64,000 nucleotides of DNA from Oreohelix idahoensis (lineage: Eukaryota > Mollusca > Gastropoda > Stylommatophora > Oreohelicidae), in NCBI GenBank assembly GCA_024509875.1, contig JAMPIV010018961.1, positions 186,001 to 250,000 on the forward strand, given 5' to 3'. Position 1 is the first letter of the stretch; every line of letters starts with the position of its first letter. The notes beneath the pieces are model-generated. The model ran no database searches, had not been told where the DNA came from, and saw nothing but the letters and a program-made list of their open reading frames with translations. Both the position numbers and the translations under genes were made by a program. Below, in pieces: positions 10,343-23,040 of this stretch.

Positions 10343-11338
10343 ATTCCCTGTACACCGGGGAAAAAAAAAATCGATAGATTTTTTTTCAAGATCTATCCGA
10401 CTTAACAATTTTTCAAAAAATTTAAAAAAATGTAACACAATATGGACATATGGCCGACGATGTTCTGAGTAGAACCGTGTCGCGGTCATGTCAACTAACT
10501 ATTTGTCATAGTCATCTAACATTAATCACATTATATATCAATATTATACATATTATTATATCAACTAAATAAAATGTCCAATGTTAATAGTGAATGATAG
10601 AATTAAATTAAAGTAAGGTCTGTCGTATTAGTATGTCATATAGGAATTAATTTGACTAATTAAAATTAAATTAATTAATTAAACTAAGAGTTAAATTATT
10701 AAGATTCTAATGTAACACGATGTTATGAGAGAAGAAAAGACAAAATAAGTGAGAAGAAATAGAAAGAAATTCGAATATAAGTTTAACTTAATTGTGTGTG
10801 TTAAGTGTTAGTGAATAATAACTATCTAATTTAACTAACTAAATAATGTATAGGTACATTAAAAAAAAATATTAATCTAATACTTGTGTGAGATTTATTT
10901 TCTCTTTTCATAATTTCTTCTTTTTATATTTCGTTCTCTTTTTTTGTTCTTTCATTTCATTTTTTCTCACATTTCATTTTATTGATAATAGTTCAATTAA
11001 GAAGTTAAGTTAACTAATTAATTAGTATAGGATATGATGATCCATCCGTAGTCTTGATCCTGATGAATTCTTTTAGGCAAAAATGTTCAAACGTTTACGT
11101 TGGAAAGAAATGTCATTTATCCCAGCATCCAAGAATTAAGTGCACATAGGATAATAAGTTCGACTTGTCGTCAGATATTGTTCCATGATTGTTCAACGAA
11201 TATTCATATATCGTGTATGGACGTTAGACGAAGTTTCAATGTCAATATGTATACCTTGATTGTCTTTAGTTCAATTCTGTGATGCATATAGTGTTTATAA
11301 AGTTTAAATTGAAGGCAAGGTTAGTTCCTTTATAGTTG
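10343..11338. other. Element 1, non-coding stretch between RNase H and 3' LTR
   Basis: About 1 kb, very AT-rich, with no frame longer than about 60 codons and no integrase-like motif on either strand that I can see. It is too short for a Ty3 integrase. Its position and composition match the spacer seen in element 2. Confidence 0.7.
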
Positions 11339-12636
11339 ATATGTTTTAGGAATGTTAATGTTGATTATTCGTCGTCAATAGGATTACGTGACAACGCATC
11401 CGCCACAATGTTTTCAGTGCCGGAATATGTTCAATGGAGAATTCAAATGGCTGTAGGATGATTGCATATCTGGCGAGTTTTTTGGCTCTTATGGTTAGAT
11501 CGACGCAAAGATGCTACAGCACGTTGGTCCGTCTGTATGGTGAAGGGAGCACCAAGCAAGAACTTTTCAAGTTTAGTTATTGCCCATATCACTGATAAAA
11601 GTTCCTTGTCCACTGTGGAATACTTTGTTTCTGCCGGCTTTAGCTTTCTTGAAATATATAAGGTAGGATGTAGAATGCCATCATGGTTTTGGAGCAGGCA
11701 TGCACCAATGCCGTAGTTACTAGCATCTGTTCGTAAGAAAAATCTTTTGGAAGCATCGGGAAGTCTTAAAATTGGTTCATGCGAGAACAAATTTATAATT
11801 TTGTTGAAAGTTTCATTGCATGTACCAGTCCATGTCACCTTCACCGGCATGTCTTTTTTTAACAATGAAGACAATACAGCCGTGATGGATGACAAGTTTG
11901 GTATGAATCTACTGTAATATTGAACAAGTCCTAACAAACTCCTGACCTGTTTCTTCGTCTGAGGAACTGCTATGTTTAGAATTTTGGAGACTGTACTAGG
12001 TAACGTTCGGATATATCCCGATCCAATGATATGTCCCAAAAAGGTTATCTCATTACACGCGATTTGCACCTTTGTAGGTTTAGCAGTTAGATGATAATTC
12101 CTTAGAGTGTCGAAAACATATCTAAGTCCCGAAACATGTTCCTCAAACGACGAACTAAACAAGCATATGTCGTCAATATATGTAATAACGTCTGGTCTAC
12201 CTGATAAAATTTGTCGCATCAGGCGAATGAAGGTAGCTGGCGCATTAACAAGCCCAAAAGGCATCACATTCCACTGGTATAGACCTTGTGGAGTGGAAAA
12301 TGCGGTGTAGTACTTAGCCTCTTTTCGGTCATGGTATGGGCAAGTGTGGATGATGGGTTCGCTGTCAACTATAGTCTTAGCATTTAATTTTCTATAATCA
12401 ACACATAGTCTAATGTTATTGTCCTTCTTCCGGACAATCACTAATGGAGAAGAGAATGGCGAATTACTAGTCTCAATGATTCCCAGAGACAACATCTGTT
12501 CAAGTTCCTTAGTAGTTTTAGCAAGGAAATGTAAAGGAACAGAATAGGGATGTACACGAATAGGTGTATCATCATTGAGAGTAATGTCATGACTGATAGC
12601 GATAGTTGCGACCCGGGGACGTCGGTCAATACTCAT
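11339..12636 (-). CDS. Ty3-type element 1 reverse transcriptase and RNase H (C-terminus frame-shifted)
   Basis: The open frame 12636-11443 gives 397 codons. Its motifs run in order: SNSPFSSPLVIVRKKDN, LCVDYRKLNAKT, FGLVNAPATFIRLM, the active-site YIDDICLF, FLGHIIGSG, a linker SLLGLVQYYSRFIPN, then RNase H with FFLRTDASNYGIGACLL and YSTVDKELLSVIWAITKLEKFL. After about 11460 the reading continues in other frames with a QPFEFSIEHIP stretch and VADALSRNP, and then stops at about 11372. This is the normal end of a Ty3 RNase H/connection region. The usual integrase does not follow. It is a retroelement polymerase; activity is doubtful because of the frameshifts. Confidence 0.92.
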
Positions 12637-15600
12637 CTGGATAAGGATTGTAATAAGATTAGCAATCTGTAGACGCAGGTTGCGGTGTAACCGTTGAAGA
12701 GATGGTTACATCCCCGCCAAGTGATTCAGTAGGTTGAACTTACTACTGGTACCGGTAACGGTACTAACGTGTTGACCTAGGAAATGGTAACAGATTCTTC
12801 TTCCTGGATGAACGGAATAAGTGTTGAAATAATATGTTTTGAACAATCTAGATACTGTGGAGGTCGGGATCTAGTTCATGAATAATGACTGTAAGTGTTC
12901 AGGGACGAGTAGCTTAGCTAGCGGTTTAGCCTGAATAAATATTCAAGGGTATGTCAGGGGCTAGGGGGGTGGGGCATCTCAAAGTTCACATGATAAATAT
13001 TGGATTTCATGGGGGGGTTCAGGAGACCGTTGTAATCGCGATTGCCAACTTAATTTGAGAGGGGGATATGGTATATATATGTTAAATATATTCTAGGATT
13101 TTGTGTCCTATTTGCGATGTAGAGAGTGAGACGTGTTCCACGTGTAAGACTTATAAAGATAATAACGGGATGACCAACTAAGGAAAGAAATGGATGACTT
13201 TTGGTCTAAGAGTGATAGATCTTCAAGGAATATACACAAAGAAGTGTGAGAGTGAGACTATTTTCTTGTTGTGGCGCCAGCATCATATCTAGGGTTACTG
13301 TATTGTATACTTTCGTAAGCCTGTAACTCGGTGATAAGAAGAATCTTGATACACACATAATCACGTGTCTCCTTACCCAGACGAGCGTATTAAATCGACA
13401 CATATCAGACGACCGTACATGAGTGTAAACTCCATCGCGCTGGTCTGTTCGGCACCATTCGTCATGATGTCTAGCGAAGAGCGATTACGAAACTTAACGT
13501 TGTGCATGTTATAATCTAATAAAAAATTCTAAGTACTCTCTTATATATGATATTTTTTTGTTTTTCTATTCTCTAGCATTTATCTTATATAGTTTGCACT
13601 AGGCTAGAGCTCTCGCGTACAAGTTAATAAGGAGACAACGCGAAAGATCATCACATATAGAAAAAGCAAGACTTCAATATCAATATGAATTTCGCTATCG
13701 TAAGATCATTAGTCGTAAACTAGAGAGAGTTAACAAGACTGAGAGTGACTCACTGACTATGCGCGCAATGTACCTCATGGCTCACGTAGCGATGAGAGCT
13801 ACTAGTCAACTAGTACCAAACGCATTGTCCACCGATCACTCATGCAAGCGACTCTATTCCTGAGATGGCATATAGGGGCTCTATGGATCGTGCCGCGGGT
13901 AAGACGATCATGTTAGCGATTTCTTGTAACTCCAACATCTTAATAGTTATATGACTTGGCAGAATTTCATTCAGTTACGAAGAGATAAAGGTATATCCAT
14001 GCCTATGAAAGTCCAGGCATCCTAGATCTATCGACACTTAATTTCCTAATTATATCTTGCCATCCGTAGCGACATGAGACGCTGGTGGGATTTAGTCAAG
14101 TCCGTCTGAAATAAGTGGGAATGAACAAAGGTGTGTTCAAACGGGACAGTACGTGATAGATGGTCTCGACACACGAAGCGATCTTCTCTGAGCTAGAGAG
14201 TAGTCCAATTGTATTCATATCGTCCTTACTAATCGAAGATTATCCGGTGCATAATGGTAACTGTGGCTGACAAGAGACGTATGAGGGTGGTTAGAACAGC
14301 ATTTGAGTCCGCCATAACGATGTAGTGAGTGATAATCAATGGTAGGGCACATAACAGAAGGAAGCATAACAACACCGTTATGATCAATGAAAGCATTTTT
14401 AGCTAAAAGAGAAATGTCCGTGATAGCGATTTTAAAATCATCGCCGTCAGCTATAGAGTAATCAGATAATATCATATACAGTTGATGAGCTAATCTTTAC
14501 TTCCCAAATGTATCAAGTTTTTCCTGAAATGGAACATCGTAGTCGTGGATTATACCTGTAGTGAATGCACTATTCCACGAGAAACAGATAACTGAACAGA
14601 GAATTGGCCGGACTGCAAATTAACAAGATTCTATGGCAAGCTTGTAATACTAGCCATATAAGTAACACAGTCCTTATAAAGATAGCTCATGCTAATTGAC
14701 ATAGTCCATCGTTACAAAGGAGCTGGGAATGTACTCAACGATTTGCCGATAGCTCCAATTGGTTGTTCCATGCAGCAACTATGTCATTATATGGGAACTG
14801 AGCTTCACGGCACCTGGGAGAGTACTGATTAGTGACTAACCGACAGTCCTCATATTGACGTATCATCAGGTAGACGTCCGTAGTATTCTGTTCCTGAAAG
14901 ACAAGATTATGCTGAGATAATGTAGTGTGCGTACCGGAATCCATTTAAATGAGATTCCTATGGCCAATCGTGTTAATCAAGAATTCTCGAGTAAATCGTT
15001 GTGGACTATTCTGTTCCAGTACATTATTTAGACTGGTTAGGACTGATCTAGTGTATATATTCCGCAGATCAGAAGCACTAGTGCTTAATCTTTCTGGCAC
15101 TTCGTGGAAAACCATAAGAACACATTGTTGGTCAAACTTTATGCCACATAATAATTGTAAATATGCAAACACATTCGCTTAGATGTCTATGAAGACTGCC
15201 TGAATTAAGTATGAGTCATTGTCAGGTGGATAATGAGTCTCATACAGCGAATTTATTTAATTGTTGTAGGAAATCTGCCAGAGTAGATAGCGCCTCACAA
15301 ATGCGTAACATATTAACAGTGGGTTCGAGATGAGATGTAAGTTCCACTTATTCAATGAAGTGTAATGCGAGTTACGATTAATAAATGTGTGTTATAATGT
15401 GATCGCATGGAGACCGCGATCCCTCAATTAGTAGTTAAGTCTGAGAACCATTATCTCTGTGACTCGAGCTATGTTTCCTTATTGAGATACAAAATTAGTC
15501 TATCGGCGACCTTATATATTGCAAGTCACCTGTGATGAAACTATCATTGTAGTGTTCATAAATGCTGACCCATACTGCGAGGTGGTGAATCATTATTTAC

Positions 15601-18600
15601 TGTGCGGTGAATAATTTCTATTCAATCTGTAGATCTATAGTGACCTTTCTGTTGGAACCTCATTATTCGATTGTGGAGGCATTATTATGAGTCCCAGTTC
15701 TGAATGTAACTCTTTGTATGATTATCTTCTTGTGAGGAGCCTACTAATCTGAGACCCATACACTAGTGATGTACCTGAGTTTATCTGTTTATTTATGGAC
15801 ATGTAGAAGGTGCCATATTGACGCCCACATCGTAGAGGAGTTCTTATGAGGACATAAACTTGTTGAATTCGGATGTGCCGAACAGTAAGAGTATATTAAA
15901 GGAAAACTATTTTTTCTAGACTCACGATCGATCAGAGTTACCGATGAAACATGATCAACGAGCTCCTATCATAAATATGGCAAAAAATGGCTTGCTTAAC
16001 CAGACTCGAATAATAACCTTAATTCCCGTACGGAAGTAGTAAATCAACACTAATTTGTCAGTGTAATGATTTAGATTGACGTCTGCCAGTATCCAACCCA
16101 TAAATAGTTTAAATGTATTGATAAGTCTTATGATTCGTCTGGCATAAATCAGAACTTTATGTGTAGATGCAGGTAATAATTCCTCTTAAATATTTTGAGC
16201 TACAGTAGTTCCCGATCAGCCCAAGTGGAGTTGAAAACCTTTCGTAAAATAGGCGCTTCAACGTCAAGTTACTTTACACGTTAATATGCAGCTTGCGGGG
16301 AGGTACCTATTTGGGAGCCTGACATGAGCAAATGCAGGTTACGTAACATTTGAGAAGCCGAAGTGGATTCATCAGCGAACCAAGGATATCAGACAGATTT
16401 GCTACTTGAAGTGCGCCATAGACTACTATCAGGTCTAATTTTGTTATCTGGCTAAGTCCAACATGTCTTCTATTCTCAATGGCAAATCTTATTATACGTT
16501 GAGACTCAATACGATGCATCTTACAGGCATCATGACGTTATTATTTAAATTTGCCAGAACGTGTGGCTAAAGTATCTATCGAAGATATTACGATAGAAAG
16601 GAATATTCTCTATGTAGTTTTGGGTCGCATTATGAATTCACATATTGTGAAACATTATTTTATAGGTCAAATTCATACTAATTATTAGAAGTGTTTTGTA
16701 GTCATTAGGGCTGATGTACGATGCATTTGTACATTAGTATTCTGTCACAATTTTGCATGACAGCACTTATGTGCCACGTATAGTAGATTCTAATTGGATT
16801 GTAACAACAATTTACATCGCTTTCAGAGTCTATAATTCTTCTTGTATGTCTGGCGAATATTAAATGTTGCCAATTTCACCGGATTTCGTACTTTATATAC
16901 TCTTTCTTATCCATATGCACGTATGGCGACAATTTGACTAGCTCCTTCTAAGTCGATTTATTCTCAGTAGTTATCTATAGTACAATTCTGCATTTTCTGT
17001 AAATAATTAGATTGATATTAACCTGTAGGCGTCATAAAAATCCCCAAGCCAGTTCTTTTGGTTTCTGCTTAGCTATTTATAGACACTAAATTATTTAATC
17101 TAGTGCTTTTACTTATCTAGTTCTAACAATGGCTATCTTTGTTTCTTCGATGCATGTTTATCCATTCTGGTGAGTCCAGGGTGACTACTGAGCTTAAGTT
17201 CTGTGAAATTAATGGGGATTTTTCAGCTACACGGGTGCAATGGCTATGGAGGACAGGTTGGAGTTGTATAAATAGCTTGGGCTTATGCTTTGTGGGTGTG
17301 CATATTGAGGTGACAAGCATGTAAAGGTGTGTTTATGGGTAGTCATGGACAGATTAAGCGCCATTGAGACGCTTAGATAGCTACTCAGAGAAGAGAGAAT
17401 CTATCTGGCCATAACTGCATCACAATTGTGCTTACAATTCTACCAATTTTAACGAAATGGTCTATAGTAAGCATTTTGACTTTTATCTGTAAGTAATTAT
17501 TGATAAGTACTGATTAAAATATCAGTATAAGCTTCAAGTAATTATTATACTTACTCAACTTAAAATATTTTATTTCAATATAATATAACTCACAATAGTA
17601 CGAACTCCTAATGTCTAAGTTCAACTAATAGACAATATTTTTGTAACAATATTGTATCTAATACGAACTATATCATTAATATTTTTTTATGATAATCTGT
17701 TAACTAATAATGTAATTACATCAACACAATTAAGCTCAATATCCCAATAATGTTTTGGGTATGATTCCCTAGTAATTATATTGTTCAATGTACTAAGTCA
17801 CTCTCTTAGTACCAAGAAAGTATATTAAATAATATACAATGGGTCTATTACCTCAAAGGTAGAATGACTATAAGATTATATTATTTTGGATCAATATATA
17901 TATTATATTATTATGCCCTAGGCATCTCTTATAAATTGTAGTGCTACTTTCTTGGACTATCACTGCATAATTATGCAGTGTCCCATATTAACCTTAAATA
18001 TCAGAAAAAATTAATTAAATTAAATTACAAGTGTATTATTGCATATAATATCATATTATTAATGTAGTATTTAATATATATCATGAGGACAAACAAAACA
18101 ATGATGCAACTAAAGGGTACAAACAATGTCAAGACGCAAACAAGACATTTCACAATTAAAAATGAATTTATGAACTAAATAAAACAAGCGGAAGTGTCAC
18201 AAGCCAAATGAAGGGTCAAGGTCTGACCCGAGGTCAACTTAATATTCAAAGTACACCAAAAAAAAAATGACTGCAAAAAATGATGACATCACAGGACTCA
18301 TAACGGACGACCATTTAACAATCATCAAATAAATGATAGTAAGAGGAGACTGGACGAAATAGTTAACGAACATGATACAAAACTGAATAAAATTGTCAAC
18401 TTAGTACACATACTCTCCGCCAGTTATCTACGGAACGTCACAGCTAACCCAAATCGTCAAACGACAGCAGATTTGGACAGACAGTCCAATGGCAAACCTC
18501 AATGGGGCTTCCAAAAGTGCAATCGTTTAACTGCCCTAAGAAACGACCGAAATCAATTCAGGCATCGTGAGAGCCACAGAATCTAATTTCGGTTCATCCT

Positions 18601-19081
18601 CCCTACCTCCCCCTCATTAACAACAAATTAACACAACCCAAAAAAATACATGAAACACATTCAGAAAAGACATGCCTATGCAGGCAAAAGGCATGGACTC
18701 AGTATTACAGTTTTGCAATGACGACAGTATTAAAACAACTAGACTTATCTTTTCCGTTGCTTAGATCAGTGCTAGAGGTCGTCAACAGCTAGGCTAATGC
18801 CCCTGACTGTCTGCTCCTGTATCCATATCGTGTGGTTTGCTTCAAATGGCTCATGTTATTTCCCCTGGTTTAGACTTAGAAACGACTTTGGTTTCTCCGA
18901 CAGATCACCTACACGACTTTCAGTGACGTCACGTTGTTAGGCATTAGAATGAGTAAGACGTCATCTTCAGACTGGATCATGTGATCGAAACTTGATCATA
19001 AATATTATGGTAAACATGTGCGTAAGGAAACAGAAGTTTTGTTTCTTTTTTTCTGTCGTTCCCCATCATTGGCCACCACTT
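12637..19081 (-). other. Element 1, 5' internal region (expected gag/protease and possibly integrase), no intact ORF
   Basis: 6.4 kb in which the longest minus frames are under 90 codons (for example 15172-14945, 14944-14735, 14475-14215 and 16519-16307). I recognise no gag zinc knuckle, protease DTG or integrase motif with confidence. The two adjoining frames 15172-14945 and 14944-14735 are back to back and could be gag remnants. The part from about 17.4 to 18.3 kb is very AT-rich. The near-identical LTRs contrast with this lack of coding capacity. Confidence 0.6.
17961..17980. repeat. Perfect 20-bp palindrome
   Basis: CACTGCATAATTATGCAGTG equals its own reverse complement. It lies in the AT-rich 5' part of Ty3-type element 1. 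Nearby CCAAGAAAGT (17811-17820) and ACTTTCTTGG (17946-17955) form a wider inverted pair. Confidence 0.85.
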
Positions 19082-19889
19082 TGTTGCTGAGTTATTTGCC
19101 GGTTGAAGATCATGCACTGAGTAATGGTTTACTTTAGTGATCTTATCTCATTTTTAATCGTGCTTTGATTTTAGTATTACGCGAATTAGTGGTGAAGGTG
19201 TTCATACAACTCAGTAGCATGGTATGAAGAAGTAGTTCATGTAACTTGAACTCAGCAACATTAATGAAGTAATTAATGCCTTCAGATTGAGTCCGTAATA
19301 TTTAATCACATGTACACACAGGATGATCATTTCAAATAGGAACAGAACATAAGTCCTTATAAGTCATGCATAAATTAATCAATAACGTAGACTGCTGGTT
19401 TACGTGTCAATGTCCGTTTAAGGATACAATGCAGTATTGTCGTCAGAACATCACAGCTATATGCACGCGCAGCTAGACATGGCTACCTGCCGACAGTGAG
19501 ACTGCGAGTCTGAATATTTCATACGAATTTGACGATTATTCTCCTCCTTCTGAGAATTCTAGTTAAATACTAACCTCCATAAATTTTCCTCTCATATAGA
19601 GTTCTAGGACTGACCCTGGTCCATCAAAATGCACATATAAATGGCTATATCATGCCATTGAATTGGAAGGTTAGAAAAACGCAGCTATTCAGCTTGGCGG
19701 TCAAGTAACAAAGGGTAGCGTCTCCTAGTTACCGACTGTGTCCTAAACAACGCTAGACACGTCATAATCGATCGTGTATGGAGCGTTCAATAATTGAAAC
19801 ATCTATCGCAATATATTAAATGTCTTAACCTTTACATTTGCACGTCCGCTAACCTTTAGCAGACGGCGTTAATATCATATACCGTAACA
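19082..19889 (-). repeat. 5' LTR of Ty3-type element 1
   Basis: 808 bp with TG...CA ends, near-identical to the other LTR. Next to it, on the minus strand, a primer-binding-site-like TGGTGGCCAATGATGG starts three bases inside the element; the matching tRNA was not determined. Confidence 0.9.
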
Positions 19890-19945
19890 TATATATATAT
19901 GATCCTACATCTTGTAGTGGTGTTTCTTCCTGGAAACTGCTCGGG
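19890..19945 (-). repeat. Remainder of the interrupted 84-bp unit
   Basis: It starts with the TATAT duplication and continues ATGATCCTACATCTTG and onward through the unit to CCTGGAAACTG. It completes the fifth unit of the array at 9166-9544. The sequence after it (CTCGGGGCAGG) does not match the unit. Confidence 0.85.
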
Positions 19946-20413
19946 GCAGGATTTTTTTAAAATCGAAGTAATCTGTTCAGCCCTTGATGGGTAACTACTG
20001 CCATGTTGGACCGGGCACGTCCCGGGGCCCCCGGGCATCGAAGGGTCCCCGAAAAATATTTGTCAGAAGGGACCCTCCCCTTAATACAAATCCTTTTAAT
20101 TTCCTTTGCTCATGCGTTGAACGTCCTGTTTCTCATTTCCATTTTAGAAAAATTTCCTCCCTACTTTCAAAAGTTCAGAGTCCTTACCTGACTCAGTTTC
20201 TGGCGAACCGGTGTCGCTATCGTTGATAACGTCATCTAGCAACGGTTTTGAGAAAAGTAACGTTGCTGCTGTTGAGAAAAATATGTTTGATAGCGATTTT
20301 TTGTTGCTGCACGGATGAAGATATATATGTGGAAGAAGTGAGTACCAGCTCGATGCTAGCCTAAAGATATCACAAGAATTCTACAGATAAAGGTCACTTT
20401 AAGAATGTTCTTA

Positions 20414-21190
20414 TAACAGATGATAAAAGATTTATTATTTCAACTGATCTTGTCGACCAGAGGAACCGTTTCCCCAGTGACAAAGAAACAGGTTTTCGCT
20501 TCTCTACCTATTTTTTGTTTGTTATGAAACAAAAAATAAAACTGGATTGAACATTTCACGGAGTTGGCTGTGTTATACAGAATTACTTGTTTATGCTTAC
20601 TGTGAGCCATGTTGGTTGTTTGCTGAAAGAAAGAACTCACATTTTCAACCAGCTTGGGTTGATGGGATAAGAAAGTAGGGGATACTGAGTGACAAAATTC
20701 AAGATCACGAAAGCTCTGGAATTCATCATAATTCGTGTGTGATGTATGAATTTTGGCGTCTCAGTAAGACTGTTGACTAAGACCTCGAAGCGCAAGTACT
20801 CAGGGAAAAATCGTTTTAGTGCGAAGTTTTTGACCGATTCATAAATGTAAAGCTTACATCAGCCACGTGTAATATTCCATTTAGAGGGCAGTGAAGTAAT
20901 TGGGGGGGGGGGGGGGGGGGGGGGGGGGAGAGAGAGGTGTTGATGAGGTCGAAATGGTACATTTTTAAAATCGATTTTTTAAATTGCTTGCTATGTATGA
21001 TTCTGTTCTGAAAGAAATGATTTTGAAACCTGCAAGATCAGTTCGATACTATAGTCCTCAAATTCAAATAGATCTAATCGATCTCCTGTCGGAGACAGTA
21101 GAAAACGGAATAAATGCTGACATTAAAGAAGTACCATTTTTTTCTATCGTAATGGACACAACTCAAGATATTTCGAAAACAGGTTAGCTG
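20414..21190 (+). pseudogene. hAT transposase-like / ZMYM1-like remnant
   Basis: Broken frames on the + strand contain YCEPCWLFAERK, a HESSGIHHNS stretch and FWRLSKTVD, followed by YYSPQIQIDLIDLLSETV and FSIVMDTTQDIS. This order (a TTF-type Cys motif, the H.SS.H block, then the start of the DUF4371-like catalytic part with the first Asp) is that of ZMYM1-like hAT proteins. A 27-G run at 20902-20928 and several stops interrupt it, and it ends abruptly after DISKTG. It is a dead transposon copy, not a host gene. Confidence 0.75.
20902..20928. repeat. Poly-G tract, 27 bases
   Basis: It interrupts the hAT transposase remnant and is followed by a GA run. Its length may be uncertain in the assembly. 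Confidence 0.95.
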
Positions 21191-22938
21191 AGTCATCCCA
21201 TCAACTGTGGTCACCTGCCCAATTGTAGTCTCAGCCTCAGCTATCCATGGCATCCTTCTCTTTATTCTTGCTTCCATGCCATACAGGGGGTGTTTTTGTA
21301 TGTGATTATAGGCGCTTGCCTGGACCATCGCATATCTGGACCTAATCAGCTGTAGCAAAGTTAGATTTTGCTGGGGAGGTTATGATGGTATCCTAAAAGA
21401 ATGAAATCCGTGTATGTATTAACCGTGTGAGGTCAAGCACATGTAGGCCCCTGACTCTATAAATGATGATGATGAATTATGTGCAGGGAACCTAACGCTA
21501 CCTCCCTAGATCTCACACGGTCACTATTTCGGCTCTAGTGTCTGGTGTATGATGTACCTAGTGTCTAGGGGAGAAATGAAATGATGGTACACAACACAAA
21601 AACACTTTAAGTTTCTATGAGGAAGTGAATAAAACCTGTGGTTAAGTTTTTCTTTAAATTAATTTTTTTTTTTTTTTACAATTGATTTTGCCTGTCCAGT
21701 CATATCGTTTGGACAGGTCTTTGAAAATGAGGACAAGATAGTTTACATAAAAGATTAACTAAAATTTTGTGTGGACAATCTGCCCAAATAACTACAATGT
21801 TAATATATGTCTTTCCTGTTGGAATGTTCACAGTTTACTACTATATTCTTCTAGAGGTAGAGAGTACCACTGTGTATGAGGGGCTGAAAAATGTTCATCA
21901 TACCCCACAAAAGTCCTGAGTATTGACTTTGAATTACCAAGGTTATTTAAACCGAAACTGTTCAGATGTACCCAGGTCCTTAAACATATCACCTGGGGTT
22001 TTCTTGTTGAAAGAATAAGATACCTTTGTGTTGTTGCAGAAATATCGATATCACGTCACACGCCCAAGCTTCCTTGCTGTTTATCTCCTGACAGCCATGG
22101 AACGTAAAGTTGTTGGAGACTTCTTGTCTTTATCGTCACTCCTCGGGTTTCCTGTCACCAGCTGGCAACAGAAACGAAACCTCTGCAACAAAAGAGACAC
22201 CCTGGCCTTTACATTTGATCACTTATATTCTTTTGTTTACCTCTTTATTTAATTTCATACGTGGTATTGGATTAAGCCAACGCGTGCACGTTTTCAGGTG
22301 CACTCATCCCCTAATTTTTCATGACTCCCACCTTGCTGTGACCACCCCTCAGGTCCTATGGCAGATACGCCACTGTCAAGCTGTTTACATATTTTTCCTC
22401 AATAATTATAATGTGGGGTAACCACATTTCCTTTTATAATTATTTTTTCTCATCTTTTTCTTTTTAAATATAAATGCTTCAGGGCATGTATGAACAGTGG
22501 GTTCCTTGAACACGGAGGCCTTACTAATATACTCTAATGCAATAATATTCAAACATAATCATGACAACATACATTAGGTTAGATACAATTTCAACGTGAG
22601 GACTTTGCTCAACAATGTCCTGCTCCCGGCACGTCCTTCACTTTTTCCCCCAATAGCAGTATCTAAACTTTGGTTAATGGGAATTAAACATATTAAATTC
22701 ATACAATGCATTCTTACCACAAATCAAGAAATAATAAACAAATTGACGCTGACAGAATTTTTGCAAAGAAATGGCCTCAGTTTCTTCTGCTTCCGTCCAG
22801 ATACTGTGAAATACACATATAGATTATTTAATTTATTTTTAAATTGATCACAGCTGTTCTCAGCGAGTAATCTGAATAAAAAATACGAGTTTAACTGGCA
22901 ATGAGTAGTGAAAGCTTTTTGGCTTAATATTTAGTAGC

Positions 22939-23040
22939 ACTGGCCAATCGAAAGCTTGCGACTACCAGAATTCAAATGCAGTTTTTGAAAACTAAAAATA
23001 ATTCCAAACATACTCTGCGTCTGGTAGTCGATTGGCCAGT
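22939..23040. repeat. Inverted repeat with 21-bp arms
   Basis: The right arm 23020-23040, inverted, reads ACTGGCCAATCGACTACCAG and one more A. The left arm (22939-22969) is the same but for a 10-nt insertion, AAAGCTTGCG. The spacer is about 50 nt. It could be a small foldback element. Confidence 0.75.

Larger units (their letters stand above)
9545..19889 (-). mobile_element. Ty3-type LTR retrotransposon, element 1 (complete with both LTRs)
   Basis: Two direct repeats (9545-10342 and 19082-19889) begin TGTTGC and end GTAACA on the + strand. They are flanked by a 5-bp duplication TATAT (9540-9544 and 19890-19894). The RT-RNase H frame is on the minus strand, so the element reads right to left. 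It is inserted in the 84-bp minisatellite of a decayed LINE, which resumes right after the second LTR. RNase H ends only about 1 kb from the 3' LTR, leaving no integrase there. Confidence 0.93.

Noticed and set aside
22360..22377. hAT-type terminus suggesting another MITE
   Set aside because: Only one end is recognisable; no matching inverted end or 8-bp duplication was found.
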